Assembly: GCF_001042695.1 (NCBI RefSeq)
Contig: NZ_AP012334.1
Location: forward strand, 310,001-374,000
Source of the DNA: Scardovia inopinata JCM 12537
GTDB taxonomy: Bacteria; Actinomycetota; Actinomycetes; Actinomycetales; Bifidobacteriaceae
DNA: 64,000 nt
Direction of reading: 5' to 3'
Positions 17,902 to 27,021 of the stretch are shown here, one piece after another. The notes beneath the pieces are model-generated. The model had not been told where the DNA came from, ran no database searches, and saw only the letters and a list, made by a program, of their open reading frames with translations. Each line of letters opens with the position of its first letter. Position 1 is the stretch's first letter. Made by a program: the position numbers and the translations under genes.

Positions 17902-18378
17902 TTATTTCTTCAGACTCATAACATATACCTGGCAGGGATTTTCCGGACTCCACAGATCGCGGAAAACCTCAAAATCCTTGAAACCTAGGCTTTGATAAAA
18001 AAGATTTGTTTTATCATAGACCTGGTATTTTCCCTGCTCAACCGTCTTAACCTGCAGAAATGAGTAGCCTTTCCTTGCTGCCCACTGCTGAGCCTGTTCA
18101 CACAGCTGCCGGCCGATGCCCCGCCGATGGTACTGTTTGAGCACCCCCATAACTGCTATCTGGACGGTGTCTTTCCCCGTTTTAGACAGGCAGAGAACGC
18201 CTGCCAACCGGTTCTCTGCGGGGAAAGCAGCGAAACAGGTCTGAGAAGCGCTGTCTTGTATATATTCTTCCCGAGCTTGTGGTATGCCAAACCATTCAGG
18301 CAGATCTTCGAGAATTGTTCGGACAGCTTCCTGTTTTTCTCCAGGATCTGTCAATTCTCGGATGTGGATGTGTCCCAT
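17902..18378 (-). CDS. GNAT-family N-acetyltransferase, 158 aa
   Basis: A single GNAT domain: a central acetyl-CoA site VLKQYHRRGIGRQLCEQA (residues about 83-100), and a C-terminal NLFYQSLGFKDFEVF. The substrate is unknown. The frame converges with the LacI gene, with only 2 bases between the stop codons. Upstream ACCCTCCTG on the plus strand reads CAGGAGGGT on the coding strand, a strong site for ATG 18378. Confidence 0.88.
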   Translation of the reverse strand: MGHIHIRELTDPGEKQEAVRTILEDLPEWFGIPQAREEYIQDSASQTCFAAFPAENRLAGVLCLSKTGKDTVQIAVMGVLKQYHRRGIGRQLCEQAQQWAARKGYSFLQVKTVEQGKYQVYDKTNLFYQSLGFKDFEVFRDLWSPENPCQVYVMSLKK

Positions 18379-18459
18379 GCTTACCCTCCTGTCTGATGCC
18401 CCGCATCGTCTCAGGGTCGTTTTACGGCATAATTATCATAATTATTGAAATTATCATAA

Positions 18460-19071
18460 TTATTCAGACTGGTTCTGCGAATTCTTCAAAGCCTTGCTAA
18501 AGGATTTCTCTGTATATGTTTTAGTGATGACTGTTTGCCCGTCCTGAGTTTTAATATTCAGCTGCAGCTTGATGTGAGTCAGCTTGGTCTCTTTTTCAAT
18601 CTGCTTGACGATCTGTGCTCCAATGGTAGCGTACTGATCAGTGAAAAGATCCTTCTTTGCTTTGAGATTTTTCTTGACAGTTTCCGTGCTTTCACCGCCA
18701 AAGAGTGAGTTATTCAAAGTGACGGTCATGACCACGGTCTTATCTTTGGAGGTCATGGTTACCGATCCATTTTTTCCCATCTGTTTGTTGGCGGTATCAA
18801 TTTGCTGGGTCATCTTTGCTGAGGACAGATATCGTGCAAGGATGCGTACTTCCGCAGCTTTTTTCTGAGCCTCTGATGGGCTCGAGGTCGAAGTTTGAGG
18901 GCTGACAGACTGAGACGTAGTCTTTGGCGCAGAGACAGATCCGTTCCCGCATGCCCCTAAGCTCAGCCCCACACCTAGTCCCAAGCTCAAAGAGAGGATA
19001 ACTGTCAGACCAGTTTTTGTTAAACCTGTTCTGCCTGCAGCTTTCCGGCTGATCTGATACTTATGCTGCAT
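18460..19071 (-). CDS. Secreted lipoprotein of unknown function (DUF4854-like), 203 aa
   Basis: The N-terminus is a lipoprotein signal: basic residues, a hydrophobic core and lipobox LSLGAC with Cys41 as the lipidated residue. A Ser/Thr/Pro-rich linker is followed by a soluble domain (YLSSAKMTQQIDTANKQM, KDKTVVMTVTLNNSLFGG, IKTQDGQTVITKTYTEKSF) that resembles small DUF4854 lipoproteins. That domain call is tentative. GGAG 6 bases before ATG 19071 decides this start; an ATG four codons earlier lacks a site. Function unknown. Confidence 0.75.
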   Translation of the reverse strand: MQHKYQISRKAAGRTGLTKTGLTVILSLSLGLGVGLSLGACGNGSVSAPKTTSQSVSPQTSTSSPSEAQKKAAEVRILARYLSSAKMTQQIDTANKQMGKNGSVTMTSKDKTVVMTVTLNNSLFGGESTETVKKNLKAKKDLFTDQYATIGAQIVKQIEKETKLTHIKLQLNIKTQDGQTVITKTYTEKSFSKALKNSQNQSE

Positions 19072-19368
19072 AAAAATCTCCAATCATCAATTGCTGCTTA
19101 TCAGTATTGTACCAGGCAGATACTGACCGGAAAAGCTGGCCTGAGGCTGAGCGATAGGATAGTCTCTAGTCTCTCTGCCGAATCTTTCCTGCCTTAAACT
19201 GCTATGTGAGGTTTCCTGTGGTTTTTCCTTGAGCGTTCTTTTCAGGCTTTTCCTGAGTCTTTCTTCCAATCCTTTTCGTATGGTGAAAAAGATACGATAG
19301 GACCAGATTGTACTGAAAAGCTGAAGCCGCTGCCTCGCTGGAGCGCACCGTGACAGGGGAGTATAATT

Positions 19369-20595
19369 ATGAAAAACGCTGATGAAGGTCAAACTCCTTC
19401 TTTCGCTGACATCACCACCATACATATTGGGGGGCGAATCAAAAAATTTATTCAGCCCCGTAGCCGGGCAGACCTGATTTCAGCCTTAATTGATGCTGAC
19501 TCGACCGGTCAGCCTTTGTGCGTGATCGGGGGCGGATCCAACATGCTGGTTAGCGACAGCGATTTCGAGGGGACAGTAATCCGTGATGCCCGCCGTTCTG
19601 TGTCGATTCTAGACGAGGCCACACCGGCTGAGCCTGGTAAGCCTAAAATTGTTCATGTGGAAGCGGAAGCTGGGGTCAATTGGGATGATTTTGTATCTTA
19701 TACGGTCAGAATGGGCCTGGCTGGAGTTGAAGGGCTGTCGGGGATTCCTGGAACTGTAGGGGCCAGTGTTGTTCAGAATATTGGCGCTTACGGTCAAGAG
19801 GTGGCAACCAGCGTTGACAGCGTTCAGGTCTGGGACCGGCAGGATAAGAAAGTCCGTAATTTTGTTGGGACTGATTTGAGTTTTGGATACCGCACGTCTC
19901 TATTGAAAAAGACCATGTACCGTGACCAGGCTGAAGGAACCAACCAAAGAATTCCTTCCCCCTATTTTCCCACTCCCCAATACGTGGTTTTATCGGTCAC
20001 TTTTGCCCTGACTCATAGCCAAACTGGGGTTGTGGGCATGTCTCAGCTGGCTAAGGCTCTGGGGGTTGATCTGGGTGAGCGCATGGGGACTCAGGAGATT
20101 CGCAACACTGTGCTGTCAATCCGTGCGTCCAAGGGTATGGTGGAGGACCCTGCCCGTTACAGAAATCCTTGGATGCGGGGGACTAAGATGACTGAAAATC
20201 TGGGTGATTCTGGTTCTGAGTTCGAACCTGATTCAGCCCTGGTCCACGACCAGTGGAGTTGCGGGAGTTTCTTTGTCAACCCTGTCATTCCAGCTAAACT
20301 CGCTGATTCCCAGCTTCCAGCAGATGCCCCCCGCTTCCCTGCTGCTTTGCCTGATGGGGGGGCTGGCATCAAGACGTCTGCTGCCTGGCTGATCGACCAT
20401 GCCGGATTTCATAAGGGCTTCACTCTCAACGGGAGGGCTGCCGTATCAAGCCGACACACCTTGGCTTTGACCAACAGGGGTAAGGCCTCATCGAAAGATA
20501 TGGTCGAGCTTGCTCAAACCATTCAGGAAGAGGTTCGTAAAAACTTTGGGATTGACCTGGTCCCGGAGCCTGTTTTTGTGGGTTTTTCTGATTAG
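19369..20595 (+). CDS. murB: UDP-N-acetylenolpyruvoylglucosamine reductase, 408 aa
   Basis: Second committed step of peptidoglycan precursor synthesis: NADPH- and FAD-dependent reduction of UDP-GlcNAc-enolpyruvate to UDP-MurNAc. FAD-binding motifs VIGGGSNMLVSDSDF and GLSGIPGTVGASVVQNIGAYG are present. The catalytic Ser is in WSCGSFFVNP and the catalytic Glu in PEPVFVGF at the C-terminus. CAGGGGAG precedes the ATG. It is longer than average because of inserts in the middle, as in other actinobacterial (type I) forms. Flanked by lipoprotein genes on the other strand. Confidence 0.95.
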   Translation: MKNADEGQTPSFADITTIHIGGRIKKFIQPRSRADLISALIDADSTGQPLCVIGGGSNMLVSDSDFEGTVIRDARRSVSILDEATPAEPGKPKIVHVEAEAGVNWDDFVSYTVRMGLAGVEGLSGIPGTVGASVVQNIGAYGQEVATSVDSVQVWDRQDKKVRNFVGTDLSFGYRTSLLKKTMYRDQAEGTNQRIPSPYFPTPQYVVLSVTFALTHSQTGVVGMSQLAKALGVDLGERMGTQEIRNTVLSIRASKGMVEDPARYRNPWMRGTKMTENLGDSGSEFEPDSALVHDQWSCGSFFVNPVIPAKLADSQLPADAPRFPAALPDGGAGIKTSAAWLIDHAGFHKGFTLNGRAAVSSRHTLALTNRGKASSKDMVELAQTIQEEVRKNFGIDLVPEPVFVGFSD

Positions 20596-20611
20596 TATCC
20601 TGCTCATCCTG

Positions 20612-21377
20612 CTATTCTGTAAGATTGGTTCCACCCCATTCAATGACGGTGAATCCTTTGTGGACAAAGGGCTTAATGGTTTGCTGTGGAACTGATATAG
20701 GCTGCTCCAGCCGTTTATATGCCATGAAAACGCGCAGGATGCTGTCTGGCTTAGGGCTGATTTTCAGTACGGCTGAATCTGTATATGCTTTGGATTGGAA
20801 AGAAATAAGATTATAAGGATTGTTCTGCATCTGCGGCAGCCAGAAGGTGATAAAATCGTTGCGTTGCTTGGAATCCAGCCCTATGGTGGACAGGGTTTTC
20901 TCCAGGAACGAGGCTGTATCTTTTCCCTTAATTACGAAGCCATGACTCATATCATAATGGGTCTTGCTAAGTCCCTCCCAAAAGAGGTAGGAGTAGGTTT
21001 TGTTAGATTTATCAACCAATGTGCCATCTGGATGTGCCGTCACCTTCCAACCACTTCCTGCGTCATAGGCCGGATAAGTGGTAGTTAGCGTTCCCTTGAA
21101 TTTCAGTTTAACTGTGACTTCGGTAGTTTTAGCGGGGTAGAGATAGATGGCTGGTTTTCTTTGCTCTAGGTGCTTCGACACCGCAGGATCCCAGACTGGC
21201 AGCTAATGGAATGCATAAAAATAAACATAAAAGTCGAAAGAACTGTGCTCTGATTTGTGAAATAGATATTGGCAAAAATCCTGATTTTTTGGCCATAGCT
21301 GCTAATTTATTTGCAGATTTATTTGCAGAGTTTGTTGGATTGGTGTAGGTAACTCTGGCTTCTAATTGGTCGATCAT
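20612..21377 (-). pseudogene. Frameshifted secreted lipoprotein gene
   Basis: Two overlapping minus-strand frames encode the two halves of one protein. The first (21377-21129) has a signal and lipobox SLGSC with Cys65. The second (21181-20612) continues with KPAIYLYPAKTTEVTVKL, LKFKGTLTTTYPAYD and EQPISVPQQTIKPF. Removing one A from the minus-strand A4 run (plus-strand T 21155-21158) joins them as ...RAKKPAIYLYP. The joined product would be a lipoprotein of about 235 aa with a KPxIYLYP domain seen in other secreted Gram-positive proteins. It could be a true pseudogene, a phase-variable gene, or a sequencing error. Confidence 0.8.
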
Positions 21378-21515
21378 CGATTATGTCCTTTCTCTCCTGT
21401 CGGCCGTGACAGATGAAAATGAGATTTTATTTATTATATCATAGAAAAGAATATGCGAAGTATCGTATAAAAGATGAAAGAGGGAAGCGCTCTATCTTAC
21501 GAATGCTTACGAATG

Positions 21516-21600
21516 TGGTATACTGCCACTTGTGTGGGAGTCCCTGAGCGACCAGCCATAGGACTGGAATATAAGTCTCAGGCGCTGCTCCCGCACATCA
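21516..21600 (+). ncRNA. Candidate structured small RNA with its own promoter
   Basis: An extended -10 (TGG then TATACT, 21516-21524) is followed 8 bases later by a nested stem: GTGTGGGAG (21532-21540) with CTCCCGCAC (21588-21596), CCTGAG (21543-21548) with CTCAGG (21577-21582), and CCAG (21552-21555) with CTGG (21564-21567). The first base of the stem coincides with the predicted transcription start. There is no SRP, tRNA, tmRNA or RNase P signature, and no U-run terminator. Identity unknown. Confidence 0.45.
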
Positions 21601-21899
21601 TTATTTACATCAGTATTTATATATTTGTGCTTAATACTGTTAGGTGTAGTTGTATATCCAAATCCTTGAAATCAGTGAAGTCTGAATTGTACTTCAGCCA
21701 AATGCAAGTGAAATCGAGGTAGAAAACTCTGCTTCGACACACTCTTTATATTTTTCACCAAGTGCGGTAAACTAAAAACCAGTGATCAGACCAGAGCCAA
21801 CCAGGGCTTTGCAGGCTGGCCACAAGCCATAGCCAAGGCAAGCTGGTAGGTAGGCTGGGTGGGCTGGTCAGGAATATACATTCCAGAATTGGGGGAATT
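21601..21899 (+). other. Leader region of fdxA
   Basis: About 300 bases without a gene. It contains an AT-rich stretch, a hairpin GAAGTctgaattgtACTTC near 21675, and a repetitive segment of GGCTGG/CCAGCC-like blocks (21785-21875) that could fold on itself. A promoter for fdxA must lie here, but no strong -35/-10 pair stands out. Confidence 0.4.
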
Positions 21900-22235
21900 A
21901 TGGCATATGTCATTGCTGAACCGTGCGTGGATGTGAAAGATAAGGCATGCGTGGAAGAATGCCCAGTCGATTGCATTTACGAGGGCCCTCGAACTTTGTA
22001 TATTAACCCAAATGAATGTGTAGACTGCGGTGCCTGTGAGCCTGTCTGCCCGACTGAGGCCATTTTCTATGAAGATGATCTGCCGGATGATTGGGCATGG
22101 TATAAGGATGCTGCGGTTAATTTTTTCAATGAAGTTGGCGACCAGGGTGGGGCCCAGGCTTTCGGTCCGATTGATCACGATGAACCTACCGTTGCCAAAC
22201 TTCCGGCAGACATTAATGCCGATTGGGACGAATAA
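21900..22235 (+). CDS. fdxA: 7Fe ferredoxin FdxA, 111 aa
   Basis: A small electron carrier with one [3Fe-4S] and one [4Fe-4S] cluster. The cysteine pattern is in [19 protein letters not shown] (residues 9-27) and [17 protein letters not shown] (residues about 40-56), with the acidic C-terminal tail ([16 protein letters not shown]) typical of actinobacterial FdxA. GGGGGA lies 4-5 bases before the ATG. Ended by a clear terminator at 22264-22293. Confidence 0.96.
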   Translation: MAYVIAEPCVDVKDKACVEECPVDCIYEGPRTLYINPNECVDCGACEPVCPTEAIFYEDDLPDDWAWYKDAAVNFFNEVGDQGGAQAFGPIDHDEPTVAKLPADINADWDE

Positions 22236-22263
22236 ACAACGAGAAATAAGAAGGCTCTTCTAA

Positions 22264-22293
22264 GAAGGTTTTTCTAAGAAAAATCTTCGTTTT
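22264..22293 (+). terminator. Rho-independent terminator after fdxA
   Basis: An 11-bp stem GAAGGTTTTTC (22264-22274) and GAAAAATCTTC (22278-22288), with one G-U pair and a 3-base loop, followed by GTTTT. It lies between the converging fdxA and dinB genes. Confidence 0.8.
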
Positions 22294-22382
22294 CCATCTG
22301 CGCTTGCGGGTGTACCGGATGTACCGGATGCACCACGCTGTGGGTAGTGCTCCGGTATGGGGTTTACTCGATCTATGAACTT

Positions 22383-23774
22383 CTAAATTCCCAGATTCGC
22401 CGAATGCTTTCCATATTTTTTGCGGATTTCATCTATGATGGGTTCAATGTTTTTGCGCGCTTTTGCAGCCTGGCTGGCAGTGCGCGCATGATTGGTCGGC
22501 GATTCGATTGTGGATGCTTTCGCCGATGTTATTTTTGATGTTTTTGTTGTTTCTTTGGTCTCGGGCGAGTTTTTTGCGTTCTCTTTTGCGCTTTCGCTGT
22601 CAATCGAATTCTCATTTTCCAGAATTTGATCAAAGGAAGGCTGGTAAGAGGCTGAGCTGGCGCTGGAGAAGTGAGAAGTGCTGACACCCGCCAGGCGAAT
22701 CATGGCAGGCAAAATCAGATCACCGGCTTGCGGTTGCTCTACCTTCATCAGCCGGGCCAGGAGTTCCTTTGCTACGGGGTACAGTTGAGCTTCGGAATTC
22801 ATGGGTTCCTGCACAGTCAATGACTTGGAAATGTGCGACAGGTTTGCCAGCCGCAGCTTAACTGTGACCGTCCGAGCGTAGAGTCTGCGGCTGCGCAGGG
22901 TAGTGGCAACGTCATCGCAGCACCTGCGTAGGAGGGCTGTTACTTGTTTCCATGACCGGGTATCTTCTGCAAACGTTCGCTCAGCTCCAATAGATTTATC
23001 CGAGGCAGAAGTGACGACTTTTGGTGATCCCCAACCGTGGGAGGCCTGGTAGAGATGTCTTGCCTGAGCAGGTGAGTGCAGGGCAGCGGTTAAATCAGAC
23101 AGACTCATGGCAGAAAGCTGCTTCACGGTGGTGATCCCCCAATTGGTCAGGATTTTTTCTGTCGATGGCCCAACTCCAGGGATAGACCGGACCGGCATCA
23201 TCTGAATGAATTCAGCCTGACGAGCCAGGGGAATCAGCAGCATACCGTTTGGCTTGGCATTGGTTGAAGCCAGCTTTGCAATCAGCTTGTTGGAGGCAAT
23301 TCCCACAGAACAGGTGACTCCAATCTGGTCGTGAACGGTCTGCCTAATCCAGGCACCAATCTTTCGCGGATCCTTCCACTGAAGAAGAGCCCCGGAAACA
23401 TCCATGTAACATTCATCAACAGACACAGGTTCAATCTGGTCGGTAATCTGATGAAAAATCTCAAAAACCTGATGGCTCATGGATCGGTAATAAGCCATGT
23501 CTACGGGCAGAAAAATCCCTTGAGGGCACAGCCGATGGGCAGTTGCAGCCGGCATGGCAGAGTTAACGCCGAATTTGCGGGCTTCATAGCTGGCGGCTGA
23601 AACGACTGCACGATGGCCAGTTCCAATAATGACCGGTTTACCCCGCAATTCAGGGTGGCGCACGATTTCGCAGGAGGCATAAAAAGCATCCATATCGATG
23701 TGGAGTATGGTACATCCGTGAAAATCGTTGCCCCAGCTGTGCTTGGCTGCTGCAAGGCGGGGTGCGGTACTCAT
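22383..23774 (-). CDS. dinB: DNA polymerase IV (Y family), 463 aa
   Basis: Error-prone translesion polymerase. Catalytic carboxylates are in ILHIDMDAFYASCE and PVSVDECYMDVSG (residues about 24-37 and 117-129). The helix-hairpin-helix thumb reads RSIPGVGPSTEKILTNWGI. The little finger domain contains KSIGAERTFAED. The C-terminal 90 residues are a Ser/Lys/Glu-rich linker ending in IIDEIRKKYGKHS, a conserved tail in relatives. No LexA-type box was found upstream. A perfect 14-base tandem duplication lies immediately before the start. Confidence 0.95.
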   Translation of the reverse strand: MSTAPRLAAAKHSWGNDFHGCTILHIDMDAFYASCEIVRHPELRGKPVIIGTGHRAVVSAASYEARKFGVNSAMPAATAHRLCPQGIFLPVDMAYYRSMSHQVFEIFHQITDQIEPVSVDECYMDVSGALLQWKDPRKIGAWIRQTVHDQIGVTCSVGIASNKLIAKLASTNAKPNGMLLIPLARQAEFIQMMPVRSIPGVGPSTEKILTNWGITTVKQLSAMSLSDLTAALHSPAQARHLYQASHGWGSPKVVTSASDKSIGAERTFAEDTRSWKQVTALLRRCCDDVATTLRSRRLYARTVTVKLRLANLSHISKSLTVQEPMNSEAQLYPVAKELLARLMKVEQPQAGDLILPAMIRLAGVSTSHFSSASSASYQPSFDQILENENSIDSESAKENAKNSPETKETTKTSKITSAKASTIESPTNHARTASQAAKARKNIEPIIDEIRKKYGKHSANLGI

Positions 23775-23785
23775 ATTTTTATTTT

Positions 23786-23813
23786 AAGGCATTCTATCGA
23801 AGGCATTCTATCG
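23786..23813. repeat. 14-bp tandem duplication in the dinB leader
   Basis: AAGGCATTCTATCG occurs twice back to back (23786-23799, 23800-23813), 12 bases upstream of the dinB start codon. It may alter the mRNA leader or spacing to a promoter. Confidence 0.9.
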
Positions 23814-24007
23814 GGGGAAAGTAAATGGCAGGACCGGAAGGGGAGATACAAAAAGAATAATGGCTGAATGATGCGAAATCCTGTTTTCCATCTGACATCC
23901 CGAGCCTATCGGCAAAACACATATTTGTATTATTCTACAAAAAACACGCTTATTTTTTATATAATTTTATAAAGCAAAATCGTTGAAATAGTAGTAGTTT
24001 AAGAGCT

Positions 24008-25084
24008 ATGCCACATAGTAGACGCCGGGAATGGAATTGTTCTGAACATATAAGAGTGATTTTTCTTGATACTGTCGATTCTACGAATGACTATGCGTAT
24101 CAGTCCCTGTCTGGAGAAAATCGTTTCTTATCCGGATCGGCAAAAAACCTTGTGGCAATCGTTTCTGGCGAGCAGACGAAGGGCAAAGGCAGACTGGGAC
24201 GATCGTGGGTCTCTGTCCCGGGGGAATCCCTTACCGTCTCTTTTATTGGTTCTGTTCCCTCTTCACTCATACAGTCAGATCTCGCCGGTTGGCTGACAGC
24301 AGTTGCCGGAGTAGCGGCTGCCAGTTGCATCCAGGATTATGTGGACCAGGCTTGCCGTGCATCTAAAAACTCTCAGCTGGTTGATAAGGGCGAAGGGGGA
24401 GGCCCGGTCATCGGTTTGAAATGGCCGAATGATATTTATGCGCAAGGGAAGAAGCTGGGAGGAATTTTGATTCGCTTGGCAACTGACCGGCCGTTGAGCG
24501 TCGGGGGAGTCAAGAGGGCCGGGGAAGATGGCAGCGAAGATCTTTCCTCATCTGAACAAGCTGATCTGCGGGTTCCAGTCATTATGGGCCTGGGCTTGAA
24601 TCTTGCTATTCCTCACATCCGATTCCAGGAAGCGGGGCTGCAGGCCATATCTTTAGTTGATCTACTTGACCAGTCTAGCCTGCCCAACCAGTCTAGCCTG
24701 CCCAATCAGCATGGAACTCCCAACCAGTCTGGAGCTCCTGATCAATCGGATGTAGCCAATGAATTACTGATCCGTATTGGGGGAAAAATATCGGATCTTT
24801 TGGATGCTTTTAGCAAAAATCCAGAACAAACCTGTCGGAAATTAGCCAAACAAATGCAGGAGAAAGATATCGTGTCGGGCAGACGGGTAGAAGTCTCCAC
24901 AGCCTCAGGCCAGGTGATTGAGGGAGTATGCCGGGGGATTGGCCCTGATGCTTCTTTGATTGTTGAGCTTGATGATGGCAGTTTGAGACATATCGACTGG
25001 GGAGATGCCCAGCTGGAAGACGTACCGACTGGTGATTCTCAAGCAGTAGAGGCGCGATCTGTGGAAATCGTTGAAAATAGGTAG
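24008..25084 (+). CDS. birA: Biotin-[acetyl-CoA carboxylase] ligase, 358 aa
   Basis: Attaches biotin to the BCCP domain encoded by the next gene. Motifs: VDSTNDYAY, SGEQTKGKGRLGRSWVS (biotinyl-AMP loop), GLKWPNDIYAQGKKLGGILI (catalytic lysine region), LGLNLAI, and a C-terminal SH3-like domain (VSGRRVEVSTASGQVIEGVC). There is no N-terminal helix-turn-helix, so it is a class I, non-repressor form. An insertion near residues 222-245 consists of tandem NQSSLP-like units that lengthen the loop before the last helix. The next gene starts 17 bases after its stop. Confidence 0.93.
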   Translation: MPHSRRREWNCSEHIRVIFLDTVDSTNDYAYQSLSGENRFLSGSAKNLVAIVSGEQTKGKGRLGRSWVSVPGESLTVSFIGSVPSSLIQSDLAGWLTAVAGVAAASCIQDYVDQACRASKNSQLVDKGEGGGPVIGLKWPNDIYAQGKKLGGILIRLATDRPLSVGGVKRAGEDGSEDLSSSEQADLRVPVIMGLGLNLAIPHIRFQEAGLQAISLVDLLDQSSLPNQSSLPNQHGTPNQSGAPDQSDVANELLIRIGGKISDLLDAFSKNPEQTCRKLAKQMQEKDIVSGRRVEVSTASGQVIEGVCRGIGPDASLIVELDDGSLRHIDWGDAQLEDVPTGDSQAVEARSVEIVENR

Positions 25085-25101
25085 GAAATAATCGAGGAAG
25101 T

Positions 25102-27021
25102 ATGCATAAATTATTGATTGCCAACCGGTCAGAGATTGCCCTCCGTGTAATCCGTACAGCTAAAGAGATGGGGATTGAAACCGTAGCTATCTATTCCGAG
25201 CCTGACCGGACCGCTCCCTATGTTGACCAGGCGTCAGAGGCTTATTATCTACCTGGAGACACCTATAACGAGACTTATCTCAATCAAGATGCCATTCTTG
25301 ACATAGCCCGCCGCAGCGGGGCAGACGCTATTCACCCCGGGTATGGATTCCTGTCGGAGTCTGATTCCTTCGCATCAGCTGTTCAGGATGCTGGCCTGAT
25401 ATGGGTAGGCCCTAACCCGCAGGTTTTGGAGGATCTGGGAGATAAAATCAGCGCCAGACGGGTGGCCCGTGTCGCTCAGGTTCCTCCTGTTCCTGGAATC
25501 AGTGAGCCAGTGGATAATGTTCATACTCTGGTAACTTTTGCTACTGATTATGGATATCCAGTCATGATGAAGAGGACAGACGGGGGCGGAGGTCGCGGAA
25601 TTACAGTGATTCGCGATGAGGATGAGCTCCGGGCGTTTTATAGTGCTCACGATTCTCTCCAGGGCAGTGATTTAAGTAAATATTTTATTGAGAAGTTTGT
25701 TCCCCGTGCCAGACATGTGGAAACTCAGTGCGGTCGTGATTCTCAGGGGAATTTTACTGTCTATTCCACCCGCGACTGCTCGGTTCAGCGCCGCAATCAA
25801 AAGCTGATAGAGGAGGCTCCTGCTCCCTTTATAAATGAGAAGGTGGAGGCCAAGCTCAAGACATACTCCCGCAGACTATTTGATTCAGTAGGCTATGTGG
25901 GCTTAGGAACGTGCGAATTTATGGTTACACCCACCAGTGATGTCTATTTTCTGGAGGTTAACCCCCGTCTGCAGGTTGAGCACACAGTTTCCGAAGAGGT
26001 TTGCGGAATCGATCTGGTACGTGAACAGCTGAATATAGCTGACGGAGGCAGTCTTATACCTGCTGGTCAGCCCAGAGGACATAGTTTTGAGCTCAGAATC
26101 ACCAGTGAGGATCCTGATAAAAATTTGACTCCTGGGTCCGGAACTATTGACCACCTGCGTTTCCCCTCGGGGCCGGGAATCAGGATCGATTTTGGCGTCC
26201 AGGAGGGGAACACGGTTTCTCCGAAGTTTGATTCCATGATGGGCAAGATCGTGATTACTGCCCGCACCCGGCAGGAGGCAGTGGCACGGGTCCTCAGGGC
26301 CTTGGATGAATTTGAAATTACCGGTATAACCACTCCCTGCAGCTTATACAGGCAGATTTTCCAGGACGAGGATTTTACAGCCCCGGATGGCAAATTTACC
26401 GTTACTACTCGCTGGTTGGAGCATAAGTATTTGAGCAAGAATCCAGCTTCCAGCAAGGCTGGAATTCCTCAGAGTCTTACCCAGATACCTTCATCTGGGC
26501 AGATTCTGGGCAATGTCGCTCCTCAATCTTTCACAATTGAGGTTAATGGCAAACGGGTCCGTCTAAATGTGCCTAATGATTTTGTCAGCCTCCTGACTCA
26601 GGGACGGATCCGCCAGCAGCGTCGGGCTGCCCAGCCTTTGCGCGGCAATGGTTTGAGTACGGCACAAACTCAGTCTGAGGATACATCTTTAGCAGACAGC
26701 CATGGGCAGATCAGCGCTCCCATGCAGGCTGTGGTCACCAGAGTTAATGTTGCCACCAAGCAAAAGGTTGCTAAAGGTGATCTTTTGGTGGTTCTTGAAT
26801 CTATGAAAATGGAAAACTATGTGTATGCTCCCTTGTCTGGCATAATCACCGACATCATGGTGGGGCCTTCCGACAGCGTGGATGCAGGGGATCCGCTGGT
26901 GATTATCAGCCAGGAGGAAGGACATTCTCAGTCTATAGAGGAGGAGAAGGCAAACTCTCAGCCTGCGGAAAAGGCAGATGAACAAGCTGATGGGCAGGAA
27001 GAAAAAGGAGGCAGATCATGA
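25102..27021 (+). CDS. accC: Acyl-CoA carboxylase alpha subunit: biotin carboxylase and BCCP, 639 aa
   Basis: Carboxylates biotin with ATP and bicarbonate and carries it on its own BCCP domain. The biotin carboxylase part (1-450) shows KLLIANRSEIALRVIRTA, GYGFLSESDSFA, MMKRTDGGGGRGI and EVNPRLQVEHTVSEE. The BCCP part at the C-terminus has LESMKMENYVYAPLSG with Lys569 as the biotinylation site. A Glu/Gln-rich tail follows. This two-domain architecture is the actinobacterial AccA3 type. It overlaps the beta-subunit gene by 4 bases (ATGA) and follows birA, so the three genes work together to make malonyl-CoA. Confidence 0.95.
   Translation: MHKLLIANRSEIALRVIRTAKEMGIETVAIYSEPDRTAPYVDQASEAYYLPGDTYNETYLNQDAILDIARRSGADAIHPGYGFLSESDSFASAVQDAGLIWVGPNPQVLEDLGDKISARRVARVAQVPPVPGISEPVDNVHTLVTFATDYGYPVMMKRTDGGGGRGITVIRDEDELRAFYSAHDSLQGSDLSKYFIEKFVPRARHVETQCGRDSQGNFTVYSTRDCSVQRRNQKLIEEAPAPFINEKVEAKLKTYSRRLFDSVGYVGLGTCEFMVTPTSDVYFLEVNPRLQVEHTVSEEVCGIDLVREQLNIADGGSLIPAGQPRGHSFELRITSEDPDKNLTPGSGTIDHLRFPSGPGIRIDFGVQEGNTVSPKFDSMMGKIVITARTRQEAVARVLRALDEFEITGITTPCSLYRQIFQDEDFTAPDGKFTVTTRWLEHKYLSKNPASSKAGIPQSLTQIPSSGQILGNVAPQSFTIEVNGKRVRLNVPNDFVSLLTQGRIRQQRRAAQPLRGNGLSTAQTQSEDTSLADSHGQISAPMQAVVTRVNVATKQKVAKGDLLVVLESMKMENYVYAPLSGIITDIMVGPSDSVDAGDPLVIISQEEGHSQSIEEEKANSQPAEKADEQADGQEEKGGRS

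Noticed and set aside
21530-21600. SRP (4.5S) RNA or tRNA-like gene
   Set aside because: The hairpin lacks the GGAAG apical signature of SRP RNA and the T arm of tRNAs; left as an unknown structured RNA.
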